Shown here in pieces: positions 37,701-51,700 of a DNA stretch of 64,000 nt (the stretch's first letter is position 1; every line of letters begins with the position of its first letter). The stretch is from Dioscorea cayenensis subsp. rotundata (lineage: Eukaryota > Streptophyta > Magnoliopsida > Dioscoreales > Dioscoreaceae), in assembly GCF_009730915.1 (NCBI RefSeq), contig NC_052489.1:30993916-31057915 (forward strand), in the 5' to 3' direction. The translations under genes and the position numbers were made by a program. The notes below the pieces were generated by a model that made no database searches, was not told the DNA's origin, and saw only the letters and a program-made list of their open reading frames with translations.

Positions 37701-40700
37701 TCAATTAACTGGTATTTTCCTATGAAGAACATATAGCATTTGTCTGCTTTGCTATGAAAAGCATTTCTTTTACATAGTTTAATGCCCACTCTCAAATTTT
37801 AATCAGAAGTCTTCTTTCTAGGGTTGGTTTCTATGCAAGTTGTTTTGACAATCTTTTTTTCTCTTTAGGTCTACATTGTCAAATAAATTGTGGCGTTGAT
37901 GCAAGTTCATCTACCTTGCCTGAAACCCTTAACTATGCTATAAACTCATCCACAAAGACTGAAATCCTCAGAAAATATGCAGACTTTCAAGAGCAAAAAA
38001 TTTTATCAGTACAACCAAATTGTGCTAGTAGTATGCCTGTGGCCATGACAGACTCTGTGATGTGTTCTGATAAAGGAACATATGACAAACAAGAGCTTTT
38101 AACAGGTTCTCCGGAACATGCAATCATGGGATCTGACACTAGAAGCGTTCAGGTAAAAACTCATATAAGCTGGAAATTTTACCTATGCAATAGCATTTAT
38201 TTTTCTTTTTTGCCCCCCTTAATTTATTCAGCTATTATTTTATTTTTCTTTATAATGTGAATGTTGTATCTTTTAGGTTAAGGAGGTGTATAAACCAAAT
38301 GCTTATAATCCTGTAAATCCTAAGCTCGAAGTGGATGGTGCACCTGATGAGTACCATTTCTCTGCGGCACCTCAACTTGGAAGTACGAAAGATTCTCAAG
38401 TGAACTCCACAGCTTCAGGCCAGCACTTAGATTTTACAAACGAAGCGTCCTATCTTAAAGAGTATGCTTTAGGTGATGTAGATTATAGGGAGCATGGAGA
38501 TCTGAAGAAACTAGACAGCTTTGGGAGATGGATGAATAAGGAAATGGGCAGGGATTGTGACAACTCATTGATGACTTCCGAGTCTGGTAGCTATTTGAGG
38601 TCATTTGATACACAGAATGACAGCAAAGAGGTAACTAGCCTATTCCGTCATATGCAATTGGATATGGATTTACTTGGCCCCTCCATTTCTCAGAACCAGT
38701 CCTTCAGCATTATTGACTTCTCACCTGATTGGGCTTGGGCCTTTTCTAAGGTGGAAACAAAGGTGTGTTAGCTCTTCTTGCTAAGATTCTTATAATTATG
38801 TAAACCTTTAGTTTTTCATTCTTCATTTTTGTCTGATTTTATTTTATGGATCTAACTATTAGTCACAAATCAGGTTTTGATTTCAGGCACCTTTCTGGGC
38901 GGCATAGATCCCAGCAGCATCAAATGGTGTTGCATGTTTGGTGAACATGAAGTTTCTGCTGAAGTTTTGACAGGTAATGTCCTTAGGTGTCAAGCTCCTT
39001 CACATGCTCCTGGAAGAGTTCCGTTCTATGTCACCTGCAGCAATAGGCTAGCTTGCAGTGAGGTTCGGGAATTCGAATTTCGTGAAGACTTCATCAATAG
39101 CACACTGGTATCTAGAGAAAAAATCCATCTTCAAGTACAATTTGCAAAGTTATTAAGCGCAAGAGCGGTAGCCTGTCCTCTTGAGAACTGCACCAAATGT
39201 GCCCTGGTTAATGAGTTGTTTTTGAATGTAAGTATGGATGATAATGGATGGGACAGGCTTAAAGAACAGTCTAAGGCTTCTTCGGTACACAAAGGTGATG
39301 TTGCAGACGTGCTGATCCAGATGTTATTGAAGGGCAAACTCCGGGATTGGTTACATGCTAAGGTTCATAAAGAAGGCAGAGGTCCTAATATCCTGGATGA
39401 GGAAGGACTAGGTGCTATCCATTATGCAGCCGCTCTTGGATATGAATGGGCCATTTGGCCCATAGTTAGTGCTGGTGGAAATCCTAATTTTAGAGATGCA
39501 CATGGCAAGACTGGGCTTCATTGGGCTGCATTCTATGGCAGGTTAGTTTGAACTGATGTATCTGAAATCTAGTGGTGCTAGGATGTTGCATTATTTTGCC
39601 ATCACTTATTCCGGCATCTTGCCGTTTTGCATTTCCATTGGTCTTTTCGACTTTTTATTTTATAGTCTTCGTTTGGCCAAGGTGTTTCAAGATGTTAAGT
39701 CCCATCTGTTGTTGGAGTTCTGGGTATTTTATGGATCGTATTTTGTGCTCCATCGTTTGAATATGCATTTTGTCTGGCTCAGATTATCTTATCTACTTAT
39801 TTTTAATTTAGTGGATTATTTTAGCATCAGTATGTCATTTCCTAATAATTGCATTTCATGCTGATTGGTCAGGGAAGAGGCTGTTGTTCAACTTATCAGA
39901 TTGGGCACTGCACCTGGTGCAGTCCAGGATCCTACGTCAGCTTCTCCAGGAGGTCATACTGCTGCTGATTTAGCATCAAACAGAGGACATAAGGGCATTG
40001 CAGGGTATTTGGCTGAAGCTGATTTGATCAGTCACCTCTCAGCAATTACTCTTAAGGACAATATGATGGGTAATGATTCAGTGGACCTTGCTGCAAAGAA
40101 GGCCATTGAGGCAGTGCAAGATTCAAGTGTAGATCCTGCAGATGGAAAAAAAGATGAGCAAATCCCGTTCCAAGGTTCTCTTGCTGCTGTGTGGAATTCA
40201 GCGCAAGCAGCTGCACGTATTCAATCTGCTTTCAGAGTGCTTTCATTCCGACACAGACAATTGATGAGACTGAAAGATGAGAAACCTGAGATATTAAATG
40301 AAGCAATAATAGTGTCTTCTCTAAGCAGTAAGCTCCAAAAACTCAATCACTACAGTGATGCTCTTCGTGCTGCTGCTGCTGTAAAAATTCAATGAAAATA
40401 TTTTGGATGGAGAGGGAGAACAGATTTCTTAAAGATCCGGGACCGGATTGTGAAAATTCAGGTGCATTATGAACTCTTTTTGAAGTATTATAAGGATATT
40501 TTTAGGTTGCTAAAATTTAATTGCTTAAATCTAGTCCTGGCAATTAGCTAAAAACCAATCCAGGCATGAATTTTAAATCTGAGTCACATATCTATTTGTG
40601 AATATTTACTCTTTGAGCACTATATCCAATCTTTGTAGAAGTTGTGCAAAGTGAAATGTCATGGTAGATCTTCTTGGCTAGGAACTCTGTTCAACAATTA

Positions 40701-41176
40701 ACTGTTGTTTTTAATGGTGAGTTGTGCTGATGGGTGGCTTTAATCTTCAGGCGCATGTTAGAGGGCACCAAGTTCGCAAGCAATACAAAAAGGTTGTCTG
40801 GTCTGTGAGTATTGTCGAAAAGGCCATATTGCGCTGGAGGCGCAAGGGAGCTGGATTACGTGGCTTTCATGCTGATAAACTAGGTGGTTCTGTTGCACCA
40901 AAAGATGGAACAACTGATGACTATGAATTTCTTAGTCTTGGCCGAAAACAGAAAGCTGCTGCTGTAGAGAAAGCTTTAGCAAGAGTGCAGTCCATGGCTC
41001 GCAATTCAGAAGGCCGTGATCAGTACATGAGATTAGTGACAAGTTCTAGTAGATCGAAGGTTATTATCCTTGTTTATTACTGATTTTGTTTGTTCGCGTT
41101 TCCCTTTATGATTTAAAAGCATTCTCACATTCACATTCTATATTAATTTTAACAGTTGGGAGAGGGAGGTATGTAG
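34777..41176 (+). CDS. CAMTA: Calmodulin-binding transcription activator (CAMTA), frame broken twice
   Basis: Nuclear calcium/calmodulin-responsive transcription factor that binds CGCG boxes; family roles are cold and defence signalling. Exons: 34777-34816, 35316-35435, 35765-35880, 36077-36165, 37156-37201, 37364-37711, 37869-38152, 38277-38762, 38874-39541, 39873-40461, 40751-41059, 41156-41176. About 1038 residues. The CG-1 DNA-binding domain is at about 14-130 (TRWLRPTEICEILRNY, GSLFLFDRKVLRYFRKDGH). A TIG domain lies at about 510-600 (VLISGTFLGGI, HAPGRVPFYVTCSNRLACSE), ankyrin repeats at about 650-790 (GLGAIHYAAALGYEWA, TGLHWAAFYGR), and IQ motifs follow (AAARIQSAFRV, RDRIVKIQAHVRGHQVRKQY). 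Within exon 6, near 37500, one base is missing relative to the coherent protein; in exon 10 an in-frame TGA (40393-40395) interrupts an IQ motif. All other exons splice cleanly. Confidence 0.9.
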
Positions 41177-41921
41177 CTCATCAGCACAGATTTGCAAACA
41201 GAGAATAGAGATCTATTTATTACCAGGTATCATAGACTGACCCCCACCATCTTAGGGTGCAAAGCTTTACTATCATTCTGTTATGATTTTTTTTTTTAAA
41301 AAAATTATTTAACAAATTTTATCCCAATTTTTTTTTTTAATTTCTATCACTGACATTAGTGCTGCATGACTTGTGAGGCTTTTGCAAATTTAGTGATACA
41401 AGGATCTGATTACCATTATATGTAAATAACATCCAGAGTTATAATTATAACCGAAATATCTTGGTTCATTGATATTATCATGCTTCTTCATTGCCTGCTT
41501 ATGCATCAGATATTCTCAGCGGTGGTTGATTTTCCTTTTCTGTTTGGGTATTTCTACATCTTTCCACATAAATTTTGACCAATTTTCTGTATTAATCAAG
41601 ATTTAAAATGTGCAACACTTTCTATCGAGTATGATGCCAAAATGACATTATGAAATGCCGGATGGTTGTACTTCAATCTTTGTTGAGTTGTTCTGGATGT
41701 TGGATTTTGCAATCAAAAGCATGCCATGGAACTACTAGTGTAGCAGTGAAGCTAACTCTATATGATTAGAGCAGAGTGCTACAAGGACCGTCAGGGGATT
41801 CGAAGTAGCGATAGGCTTCAGTATCATGTCCACCTTACATCAAAATAAGAAAAATCTGGTCTAACATCTTGCAATGCCATATGTTGGGACTCCGCTTTAA
41901 ATTAGTGAATTGGTTGAAAAA
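41177..41921. other. Spacer between convergent CAMTA and TRM13
   Basis: Facing 3' UTRs with A/T runs. No gene recognised. Confidence 0.5.
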
Positions 41922-44634
41922 TCAAGCAGGCTGTTTTGCAACGAGGAGATGATTTTCGGGTGAAATGTTTGATGGAACATACTTCCTGAGCTGTGCATCT
42001 AATAATCCTCTTTCTCTTAACCAGAACAACCTACCCATATCAATAATCTCTTTGCACATGAAGCCTAGAACAGCCCTCTCCAACTGGGGCATTTTTCTAA
42101 TAATTTCATCAACTCCTCTGATTTCTTTGCCAGTTTCCTCAGTCTCTCTGCATTAATTAGCCGGGAAACAAAAACAAAGGATTAAGTTCACTTTAAGAAA
42201 TATGCATATTGTCAAAAAAAGACTGCACCTGGTAATAAAATAAACTACTGCTAATTGATTCAACTCTTCAAAAGTAAGTGCATATCATTGCGTTCTAGTT
42301 GAAAACAATTTTAGATGTGGGACTGAAGGAAGACATTGGCAGGGTGCACTTTCACCATCAGCTTTGTTAAAACACAGACTAATCACGGAAGGAAGCGCAC
42401 CTGGTGGTTAGATGGATTCCTTGATCGTTCATGTCAGTAAGTTCTGAACTGTGATCTGCATCAACAGCCCAGCTACTAAACCATGTAATTGCGTGGAATA
42501 CGGCCTTTGTGATGCCCAGTTTTGAAAATAAATCCTTATCTGAAATATTGAGATACAACCAAAGTATGTCACACCATACACGGATAAGAGGTTTCTTGAT
42601 TAAAACTTCCTATAAACATATATAAACCATATTAACCAAAAAAGGCTAAACAAATGTATAAATGGTTTGATTGTGGAAACTAATAGGTGAGAGTGATCAC
42701 TTATGTAATGCTTCCATTGGCAAAGATGGTGGCAACATGTTGCAAGAGCAAGGCCTTGTATATAAGAACCAGTGAACGTAAGTCCCTTGTTAGGAATGCT
42801 TTGATCAGGAAGGCAACACCTTATGGTCAAATCTGTGTTATCAATGAAAATCAGTATTGAGAATGAAAATCAACATTGAGAAACAACTCTGAGAGCTTAG
42901 CTTGTAATCTCATGTGTTTCCACTAAGACGTGAACTAACCTGTTGCAGGTCCACAAAGATGTTTACCAATAGCGAGGTAGGGAAGTTCTTTCAGGGAGTC
43001 AATTGCACGCAGATTCAAGTCTTTTACTGTAAAATCAAAGAGACTATGAAATAAATGAAAAGCATTTCAACTCTGAAAATAGAAATAGAAAACACTGAAG
43101 AACTATATGATGTCAACCTCTGCCAATACAGCAGACAACTTGGTTTTTCATGATAAAACCTATGTAGCTTGTAACAGTATGGGAAAAGCAAGCTGAAAAT
43201 CTTACTGTCAATTCTTAAACGCTCAAAAACTAGACTTTCTTTTTGCCGTAAACTTCGATCAGCCTACAAGTCAAGAAGCAGATCATCTGTCTGTGTGATA
43301 TTGATGATGAAATTAAAAACAAATCCAAAAATAAGGAAAAACAATGTGCCATTTTACATTGTTGACTATTGAGTTCTAGCATAAGTGCAACATACAAAAT
43401 AACAAACTGATAAAAAATATCAAGAATATATTTAATTTAAGTTGATGATTTGTTTGAGCAAGTATAGCTACTGAGAATAAAATTGCAATTGAAATTATCC
43501 ATTTTCCATTACAGCATGACTTGTCTACTCTTCCTCTCAGTTCATCACCAAAACCTCATACACTACTAGATTTATATAAACCAGCATTTAGCAGCATATT
43601 CTTAAATACTAACAAAATGTTAAAAAGACACAAAATACTGGATCAAGAAGAAGAAGAAGAAGAAGAAGAAGAAGAACTAACCTTGAGCTTGTAAGATCGC
43701 CGCTCAATAAGAAAGACCTTGTTGAAGCCATAGCAATCAGCAAGCATATGAGCAAGGTATCCTCTTCCAGCTCCAAACTCTACTATGGCTGCACCCTCAC
43801 CCTTTTCTCCATGCAAACCACTGCAGTCTCCTAGAGGTTTCGAAATCATCCCAAACTCCTCCATATTCCCAATGATCGACGCCTGCTGCACTGCATGCTT
43901 CTCTTGGAACGGCACCTGCCTGCATACACACAAAACAAGAAATCAATCCATCAAAGAGACATGTTTGATAAAAATCCCACATGGCGCACCTTTCCTGCAT
44001 TCCATTCATCCATTTGCTACATCTTTCAGGGATGAGCAAGGAAACCTGCATCTCGGAACAGATAGTAGAGTGGAGAGATTTGATCTTTGTGATAAGATGG
44101 TGGAAATCCAAAGGTGTTAGCTCATGAATGGCCTTCCTCTTGGCATCAGAGCTAACTATTTCATCTTCGGAATCAGCGGAGCTGGTGTTGATGTCTTCGG
44201 AGAAGTAGGGCTGGGACTCGAGATCTCTCGCTTGCTTGGCAAAGGGGCATCTTTTCAGATGCGATTTCAAGCTCTCTTTCGTCACTGAACTAGAGAGCAA
44301 CAAGAGTAAAAGAAAGAGAGAGAGAAAAAAAAAAAATCAATGATTCCTAGTTAGAAAAATCACAAATAAAAGAGAGAAATCAAGGTTTGGGATTTTGATA
44401 TACTGAGAGGGATCGATAGGGCAGGGAACGCGAAGATCGATGAAGGAGGGATCATGATTTCCACAGTACCTGAGGATCAAACAGATTGAGATGGAGATGG
44501 TGAGAGCTTCAGAGATGGAAAGGTAAGAGAGAAGGGAAAGATGATAGGATTAGGGTTTACGAAGAGTTGGGAAGGGGAGCATTGGCGCAGTGACGACGTT
44601 TGCTTGGCAGCCAGAACTCGCATCGTTTCGCCAT
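41922..44634 (-). CDS. TRM13: tRNA:m4X modification enzyme TRM13
   Basis: 2'-O-methyltransferase acting on position 4 in the acceptor stem of certain tRNAs (family knowledge). Exons in coding order: 44634-44561, 44469-44404, 44289-43990, 43919-43682, 43263-43206, 43026-42940, 42832-42701, 42539-42401, 42147-41922; 1320 nt, 439 residues, all GT-AG. The first two exons encode the TRM13 CCCH zinc finger (MAKRCEFWLPSKRRHCANAP, then YCGNHDP). A CHHC U11-48K-like finger follows (VPCPIDPSH, SHLKRCP). The methyltransferase domain begins with AAIVEFGAGRGYLAHMLADC (SAM motif) and includes LPYLAIGKHLCGPATDL, ATCCHHLCQWKHY, ITWFSSWAVDADH and the C-terminal RAVLGFMCKEIIDMGRLFWL. The ending, NHLLVAKQPA, fits the family. 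Confidence 0.93.
43649..43676. repeat. (GAA)n microsatellite at a TRM13 splice donor
   Basis: Nine GAA units. On the coding strand this is a (TTC)n run starting a few bases after the exon 4 donor (GTTAGTTC), so length changes could affect donor context. Confidence 0.9.
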
Positions 44635-45774
44635 CGCTGCTCTTTACCGCTGCTTGACTCTTATTATATAACGATCTATTCGCTTTGTTGCAGCCAATAA
44701 TAATAAGGGCTCTCATGGTTTCCACTTATTAAATGAATGACATAATAACTCGCGCCTTTGCTTTCTTGTAATTTTATGATATAATAATAATAACCATCAA
44801 GGGATTTTCTTCTCCACTTTTATAGTTTAATGAATTTTAAAATTGATTCCATGTTTATTTATTTTATTTCATTTATTTGCCTTTTTCCATTTTAAATTTC
44901 GTTTCATCACAGACGCAGAAAAGGAAACGAATTTTACCATCATAGTGAGATGCATAACTGAACAGGGCGAACGTTTACAAAGAAAAGAGCTGAACATCAT
45001 CATATCCCAGCTTCTTGCACTGCTTCAATATCAAATGCCCACAAAGAGGACCTGCATAACACTATTAGATTCTGGCCAGCGAGAAAAAAGACATAATGCA
45101 TCATTCTACCGTGTCTGATGGGGTTTGGTGTGAATTAGTGGTTAAAAAACCAATAAAAGAAAAACGTCTTGCCTATGATAGGCCTCTTTTACTATATACA
45201 AGTTTGTCCAAATAAAAGGAGTTCATAAGTAAAACATTGGGTGGATCAAAACCAACTCAAACATATCATCTGCAAAATCAACTTCTCCACAGCGGACCAA
45301 ATTTTACACTAAGCTCTGCGCAAGGATTCAGTAGACAGGATCTGAAGCCAACCAGAGAATCCAACCAAACCAGCATGCACATCTACTAGCATAAGAAGCA
45401 ATTTGCTATGATTCTCACTGATCATCTTCATGGTGTTCAAACCACAAAGAAACCAGCAATTTAAATCCAATATATCTGAAAAATAAAAGCCAAAATATTA
45501 AATACCTACTTCTCAAATAACCCACCCTGCTCCAAGCAAAGCACCACCAAAGGCTTCCAGTATGCTGCTAGGAAAAAAAATAGTTTATTAAAATTTGTAT
45601 TGGACTACAATCCGAGCACACCCAAAACAAAAAAAAAACATAAATGGTTTCAATTTCCAGGGGAAAAAAACCAAAATTTTAAAATAAGACTCAAATACTG
45701 AAACATACCAATCTTTAAAACCAAAACCATTGGTGCCTTACTAAGCAAACGTTCTCCATTTAGAACTTTCAGAG
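44635..45774. other. TRM13 promoter and MOS1 3' UTR
   Basis: TRM13 leader and promoter at the left, AT-rich sequence in the middle, probable MOS1 3' UTR in the last 200-400 bases. No gene seen. Confidence 0.5.
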
Positions 45775-48700
45775 TCATTCTCCAGAATTATAGTAATGAC
45801 TAGCACCAACTGCAGCTCCACTATTCCGCCCATAAAAGTTACCTCCACGTTTTGAGTTACTCTGACCCCGTCCTCTGTGCCTCGGACCAGGAGCCCTGGG
45901 AACCTCTTGAGTTTCTGGACCAGCTGAATCATACTGAGATGAATCTCTTGGCTTGTTGTGATATCCAGTCTGATGATATTCAAACCGTGAGTTGTTCAAC
46001 TTGTCCCTGCTTAAGTGAGAGTTTTGCCTGCCTGCATCTTGCTGTACATCTCGGCCTCTATGAATTGATTCTTGTCCTCTGCTGAAACGACCACTATTTG
46101 TTCCATGCCTCCGAAAGGTAGTTGAAACTGGTTGCTCTTGCTGAGAATCTACCTGAGGTGGCAGTTCCACATTAGTAGGATAGTTAGACAGATGGATCTG
46201 TTCCCTTGGTAACTCTCCACTAGCCTTAACCTCTTGCTTAGCTTCTTGCTTAATAGCATTGCCTGTTTCAACATTGACAGTACATGGATTATGGCTCTCA
46301 AAATGAGAAGGATGGTGTCCAATGCTTTGAGGATGAAGCTCATTGCCAAATTGACCACTTTGAGGTGCGGTCCTCTGATTTCCTGTACCCCTCTGGCCAT
46401 GTTTGTTGCTTTGATGTTGAGATTTTGGTTGCCAATGGGACTTCTTATTCTCACTGCCAAAATGGGGGCTTGCATTTCCTAAAGCATCAGTTGCACATAC
46501 CTCATTCAATTGTAAGTCTGAAGATGGATCATCCCGCTTATCTCGTGAGCCATTATGAGGAACTTTGTTATGATTAAGTGGAGCTGCATGCCCAGAACCT
46601 CCGGCAGGTTTGTACCGTTGATATCGTTGCTTGTTTATGACACTATGATCTTTAAGAACAGGAACAGGAAGTGCTTCAATTGATGCTGGATTATGAAAAT
46701 TACCCATCGGGTCATCACATTTAAACTGCTCCTCAGATCCGCTGTCAAACTTCGACAACTGATGCTGCTGATCATAGTGCTTACCAGAGGGGTTGGCAGG
46801 GTAGGAAGAAACAGAACCTTCTTGGAAGGAGCTCCGCAAAGCCCGTGCAAGTCCATCTGAATGCTGCTGTCGGCGAGATGGATGTGTTTTGCTACGTCTA
46901 TCGGGCCTGTTATCATCCCCATACTCAGAAGCAATTCCAGGTCCACCAAAATCAGGTCCCACCGTTACATCAGACGATGCTGCAATATTGGTGGTGGAAG
47001 AATTCTGCTGGGAGTTCTGGAACGGCAATTCTTTTGCGACAGGTTTAGGAACATATCTTTCCATCTCCGCCCTTTTGGTTTTCACACCATTCTGTGCATC
47101 ATGACCACTATTTGTTGAAGGGTTGCTGCTAAATTCATTCCCATTCTTCTGGTTGGCTTCATCAGATGGTGATATCCTGCTTTGTTGTTTCACAGGTGCC
47201 CATATGACAGCCTCACTCCCATGGAACTTTTCACCAGTTCTAACAGCTTTGCTGATATCTTGTTGACCTCCTGGAAGATTGAGATTTCCACTGATCGTTT
47301 ACCCTACCATGCTGTTCTTCTGATGCCCGTGCCGATCCTTCAGAGTACGATGAAGGGACCACATCCTTGGAGGTTTGGCTATTTAAAATTTCATTGACAC
47401 TTTGAGATGGATTAGGCATAACATCAGCAACTGATGCTGAAGATTGAGTTTTCCTATCATCAATAAGGCATTTATCATCATTAATTTCATTCTGAGCAGA
47501 AGATGACAAAGTAGAACCTGATGGTGCTTCTTCCATCTTCATTTTATTCTTTGTAGTTCTGTTATTCTTCTTTTTGTGCTGCATGGGCATTTCACTAATA
47601 ACAGGCAGGGCTTCAACAGCCAACTCTTGAACAGGGACTTCACTACAATTTTCAAGATCCCCCATATTCACTGGTTGTTCACATGGGTTTTTCTCCTGTA
47701 AACTGTTCTGTTTTTTCCTATATCCAAGCCGCTTGTGCTTTAAAAAATTGTTTTCTTGAAAATGAGGGCTAGTTTTGTGGGTAACGTGTCCACTTATATC
47801 AGCATCCTGTCCAAGAGAACAATCCTGTGCAGGACCATGACCTTCAGTACAAGAACTCAATTTTGATTGTTGAGAAGCAACATGCAAGGAAGGATCCCTT
47901 GGCCATCCAGGGCTTCTGACTTCACTGTTAGTTGATGGGTTCACCACAGCAGTAGTCACAACTGAAACACCAACTGGAGCTTCATTAACGGCATTATCCT
48001 TTCTAAGAGCAATTTTACCTCCAAAATCATGCTTAAGCTGACCACCTTTTATAGGAGTGGCGGCAGTGTTTGGATTCTGGTCAACAGCCCGTGCTAAGGA
48101 TCGCCGGTTCCAGCCTTCCAACTTTGCTAGGGGTTTCGCTTTCTGCTCCCTGTCTCGTTCCTCCTCCTTTTGCGGTTGTTTTGCACGTTGAGCTGTTAAC
48201 TCCTTCTGTCTTGCTCGCTAGATGAGAAGACAGATGTAATATTAGAGATTCTTGTTAAAAAGAGAAAACCTTCAGCTGAACTACAAGGACTATCTTGACA
48301 ACATTGACAATCACGATTCCAAAAATTAGAGCACGAAACACTAATCAATTTTTCGTTTTGCTAGTCCAATATCTAGCATTACTGATTCACTCTAAAATAT
48401 GGAGCAGAAGTTCACTTAAAAATTTATGATGTCGCCATCAATGCATGAATGAGTAGTTTTGTCAAAATTTTATTGGAGTATTATATGCTTATTTTGGCCA
48501 AAAAAAACATCAGATTCACTTTCTAGGCCATTTTAGCACTACGAAGTTATTGACCCAACACAAATAAAAAAAGACATTGTTGTCAGTGACAGGTCAACTC
48601 TGATCACAAAAGGATGCTAACCTATCAAGCCAAATATACATCAGAACTAAATTAGCTTAGTGGTTTTTTAGAGTATAACAAACCTAATATTAACCAAAGA

Positions 48701-51700
48701 ATCCGTGGGTAAAAATAATAAATAAATAAATAAATAAGAAGGTTGTAACCAAATATGGACCAATGCTTTCTATGCGCCAAAACAATTCAGATCTCACACA
48801 ACTCACAACGTCGCTTAACTTTACTTGCCTGGGTTTTGTGGTCATTATTTTCAATAGAGGATGCTGCATATGACCTGCTTCCTGCGTTACTTGTATAATT
48901 TACCTCTAGCTTCTCAACCATCTCTTGAGAAGTATGGCAATCAGGAAGATTAGTAACAGTGCCAATCTCACTCTTACGTGAAGGAACAGTTTCCGAAAAG
49001 CTTCTCCCAGAAGTTCTCTTAATTGATTCATTATCATTTTGGCCGGCCAGTCTTGATTCAGTGTGATAATCAACTGGACCTTGTGTGACAGACACTCTCT
49101 TTTCCACCTGAGGTCGCAGCTTTTGGTTATCTTCCGGACAAGATGACACACCAACGGTAATAACTTGTGATTCAAATGGCTGAGGAATAACGTTTCCAAA
49201 CTGGATCTTTTCTGCCTTGGGAGCAACTGTTTGATAAGGTGCAGACCTACCCTTTGGATAGGTTCCAGATGTTCTGCTAGAATTATTGTTTGCACAGAGC
49301 ACTTGAACAGGATTTTCAATATGTGACTTCAAAACTTTGTGATTCTTCACCTCTTTTGAAGGAAACTGTGCACCTTCACAATCACCATCAACATTCCGAG
49401 CTTTGTTATTTAAGACCTCTATTTTTTCCATAAGAGATGCATCCTTTTTTACAACAGAATATGGCCGCTGGTCATGAGCTGGAATACCTGTAAAGCCATC
49501 TGGTCTCTTCACAAGTGCCTCATTGGTTATCTTACTTGAATCTTTTAGTGAGTTTTTGGTGTTTGCATTAGAAGAACGGCCATCCCAGTCAGTAGCAGAT
49601 TGTGAAGTTTCTGTCATAGGAACCGCCTTCGCAAAAGCAGATCCTTCATCTTTACTTCTATTTTTCATCCCATCTTCATGGGTGGTGGAATCATACTGTT
49701 TTCTTTCTTCAGAATATGGCAAACCGTCCAAAGTAGATTGTTCTTTTTTCTCTTCCACATCCTTACCTTCACAGCTATCATGCTGCTTTAGCAGAACCTT
49801 ATACTGCCCGTGATGGATGTCACTAAATTGCCCCGATTTGACATGTTCTTTGGCAATAATGGAAGGACGAATATCAGGCCTCACCAAAAATTTCCCCGAC
49901 TCCACATTAGCATTTCTATTAAACTGGCTATAAATACCAGGACCAACTGTTCCCATAGTTGATACTTCTCTCTCTGTGGGATTGCAAAAGCTGGCACGAG
50001 GACCAAGATATCCATCATATGGAGCATTTTGGTAAAGCCCAGGCCTAACAGAAATAATTGGATGATTAGGAACAGCATACGACTCTTGTGACAGTTGAGG
50101 CCGATAAGCTTCCCCATTCTTCAGATAGTGAACACCACTAGGCCCTGGCCTTGGCACCGGCTGTGAATTAGGCAACGGTCCAGGATGCTGAGAAGGGTAA
50201 AAGGCATAATGGTCAATAGGATAACTGCCAGGAGGACCTGCAGGTCTGAATGGCCCCCCTGCTGTTCCCACTGTATACCAAATTCCATCAGGCGGGCGAA
50301 CTGGAGGACCACGCCAAGCATCAAACTGGGGAGGCGGCATATTAACAGTAGGATATGGCTGGCCTTGCAGGGGATTCCTCTGCCAATTCTCATTGTTAGG
50401 CGGGGGGGCGCCTCCAGTAAGTTGTTGAGGTTCCATTTTCCCTGAATTGTTGTTCCCAGAACATGGTTCTATCTTCCCATCTAAATTCAAGACACCAAAA
50501 GCTTAGTCACTTCAAGAGAAATGTGGAGCATAATGAACAATCCAGACTTGTGGTAGGTTTACCAAATACTGACCTGCAGGATTCCCAAATTCTTCCTTCT
50601 GTAGTGATGAATTTGAGGCAGAAGTAGGCCGCCCTTGAGAACTATGGCCTGAGATTTGATCAATTAATGATTAAGAGAAGTTGGCAAACCATAATAAGCA
50701 GCAGAACTGCCAAAATAACACCCTACCACATAGTGAATACACCATGAGTTCTATGAATCAGTACTAATCCATGACCAAATAAAAGAAAACATGAAAAGAA
50801 GAGCAGCATACAAGCTTGAGGGCCATAGACTTCTTCCAATTGTGTTCTCTCACAAAGTTGATATATACGATTGAATAGCCTAGTACTATAAATACAGATT
50901 GTCACAATTCCAATTTGATAACCATTTTACATATTATATCAAGGGTATAGCAGAAACAAGAATGTACTTAAGTTAGTCAGGTACAGCACTATACAGGCAG
51001 ATTGTCACAGTTCCATCTGATACCATTTCAAATATTATATCAAGGTATTGCGGAAACAAGAATGTACTCAAGTTAGTCAGGTAAAATTTGACCATGTAAT
51101 CTATCAGGTTATGAATGAAAATGGACCATACATATGCAAACAATACCAAATTTTGCAATAACCTCAAGAGCAGATTAAAAATGTATCCATGTTCTTCACA
51201 ACTTGAGCACAAGAAGATCTCTATATTTCTAGATAAAAAGGACAAGTACCTCGCTGCAATTGCTGCTCGGGATTCTTCTCAGAGCCTAGTGAAGGGAACT
51301 CTCCAGAAATCAGCATGAACCCACTTGATTTTGATGTTCCAGAGCCCTGCCCAACAATCAAAAGCAGTACTCAGTCCTATTATTTCATAGTCATATAATG
51401 TATTGGATAATTGAAGATTTCAGAATGTAAAACCTAAATGAGAACATGATTTATCAAATGATTATGGCTTACATTTTAATAAGCTTTGCTCTCATATGAT
51501 CATAACAAATAAGCGCTTTTTTTTCCTCAATTTTTTAGGTCATGAATTTTTTCAGGTGGCCTTTAAATCCAATGATGACATGATGGATTATTACATATAT
51601 CTCTCAAGCTTCAGACATTATTCAATCAATAAATATCATGGTTGACCTTGCTGTTAATACAAAGTAAGTTTAGATCAACTCATTCCATGTCAGTAAATTT

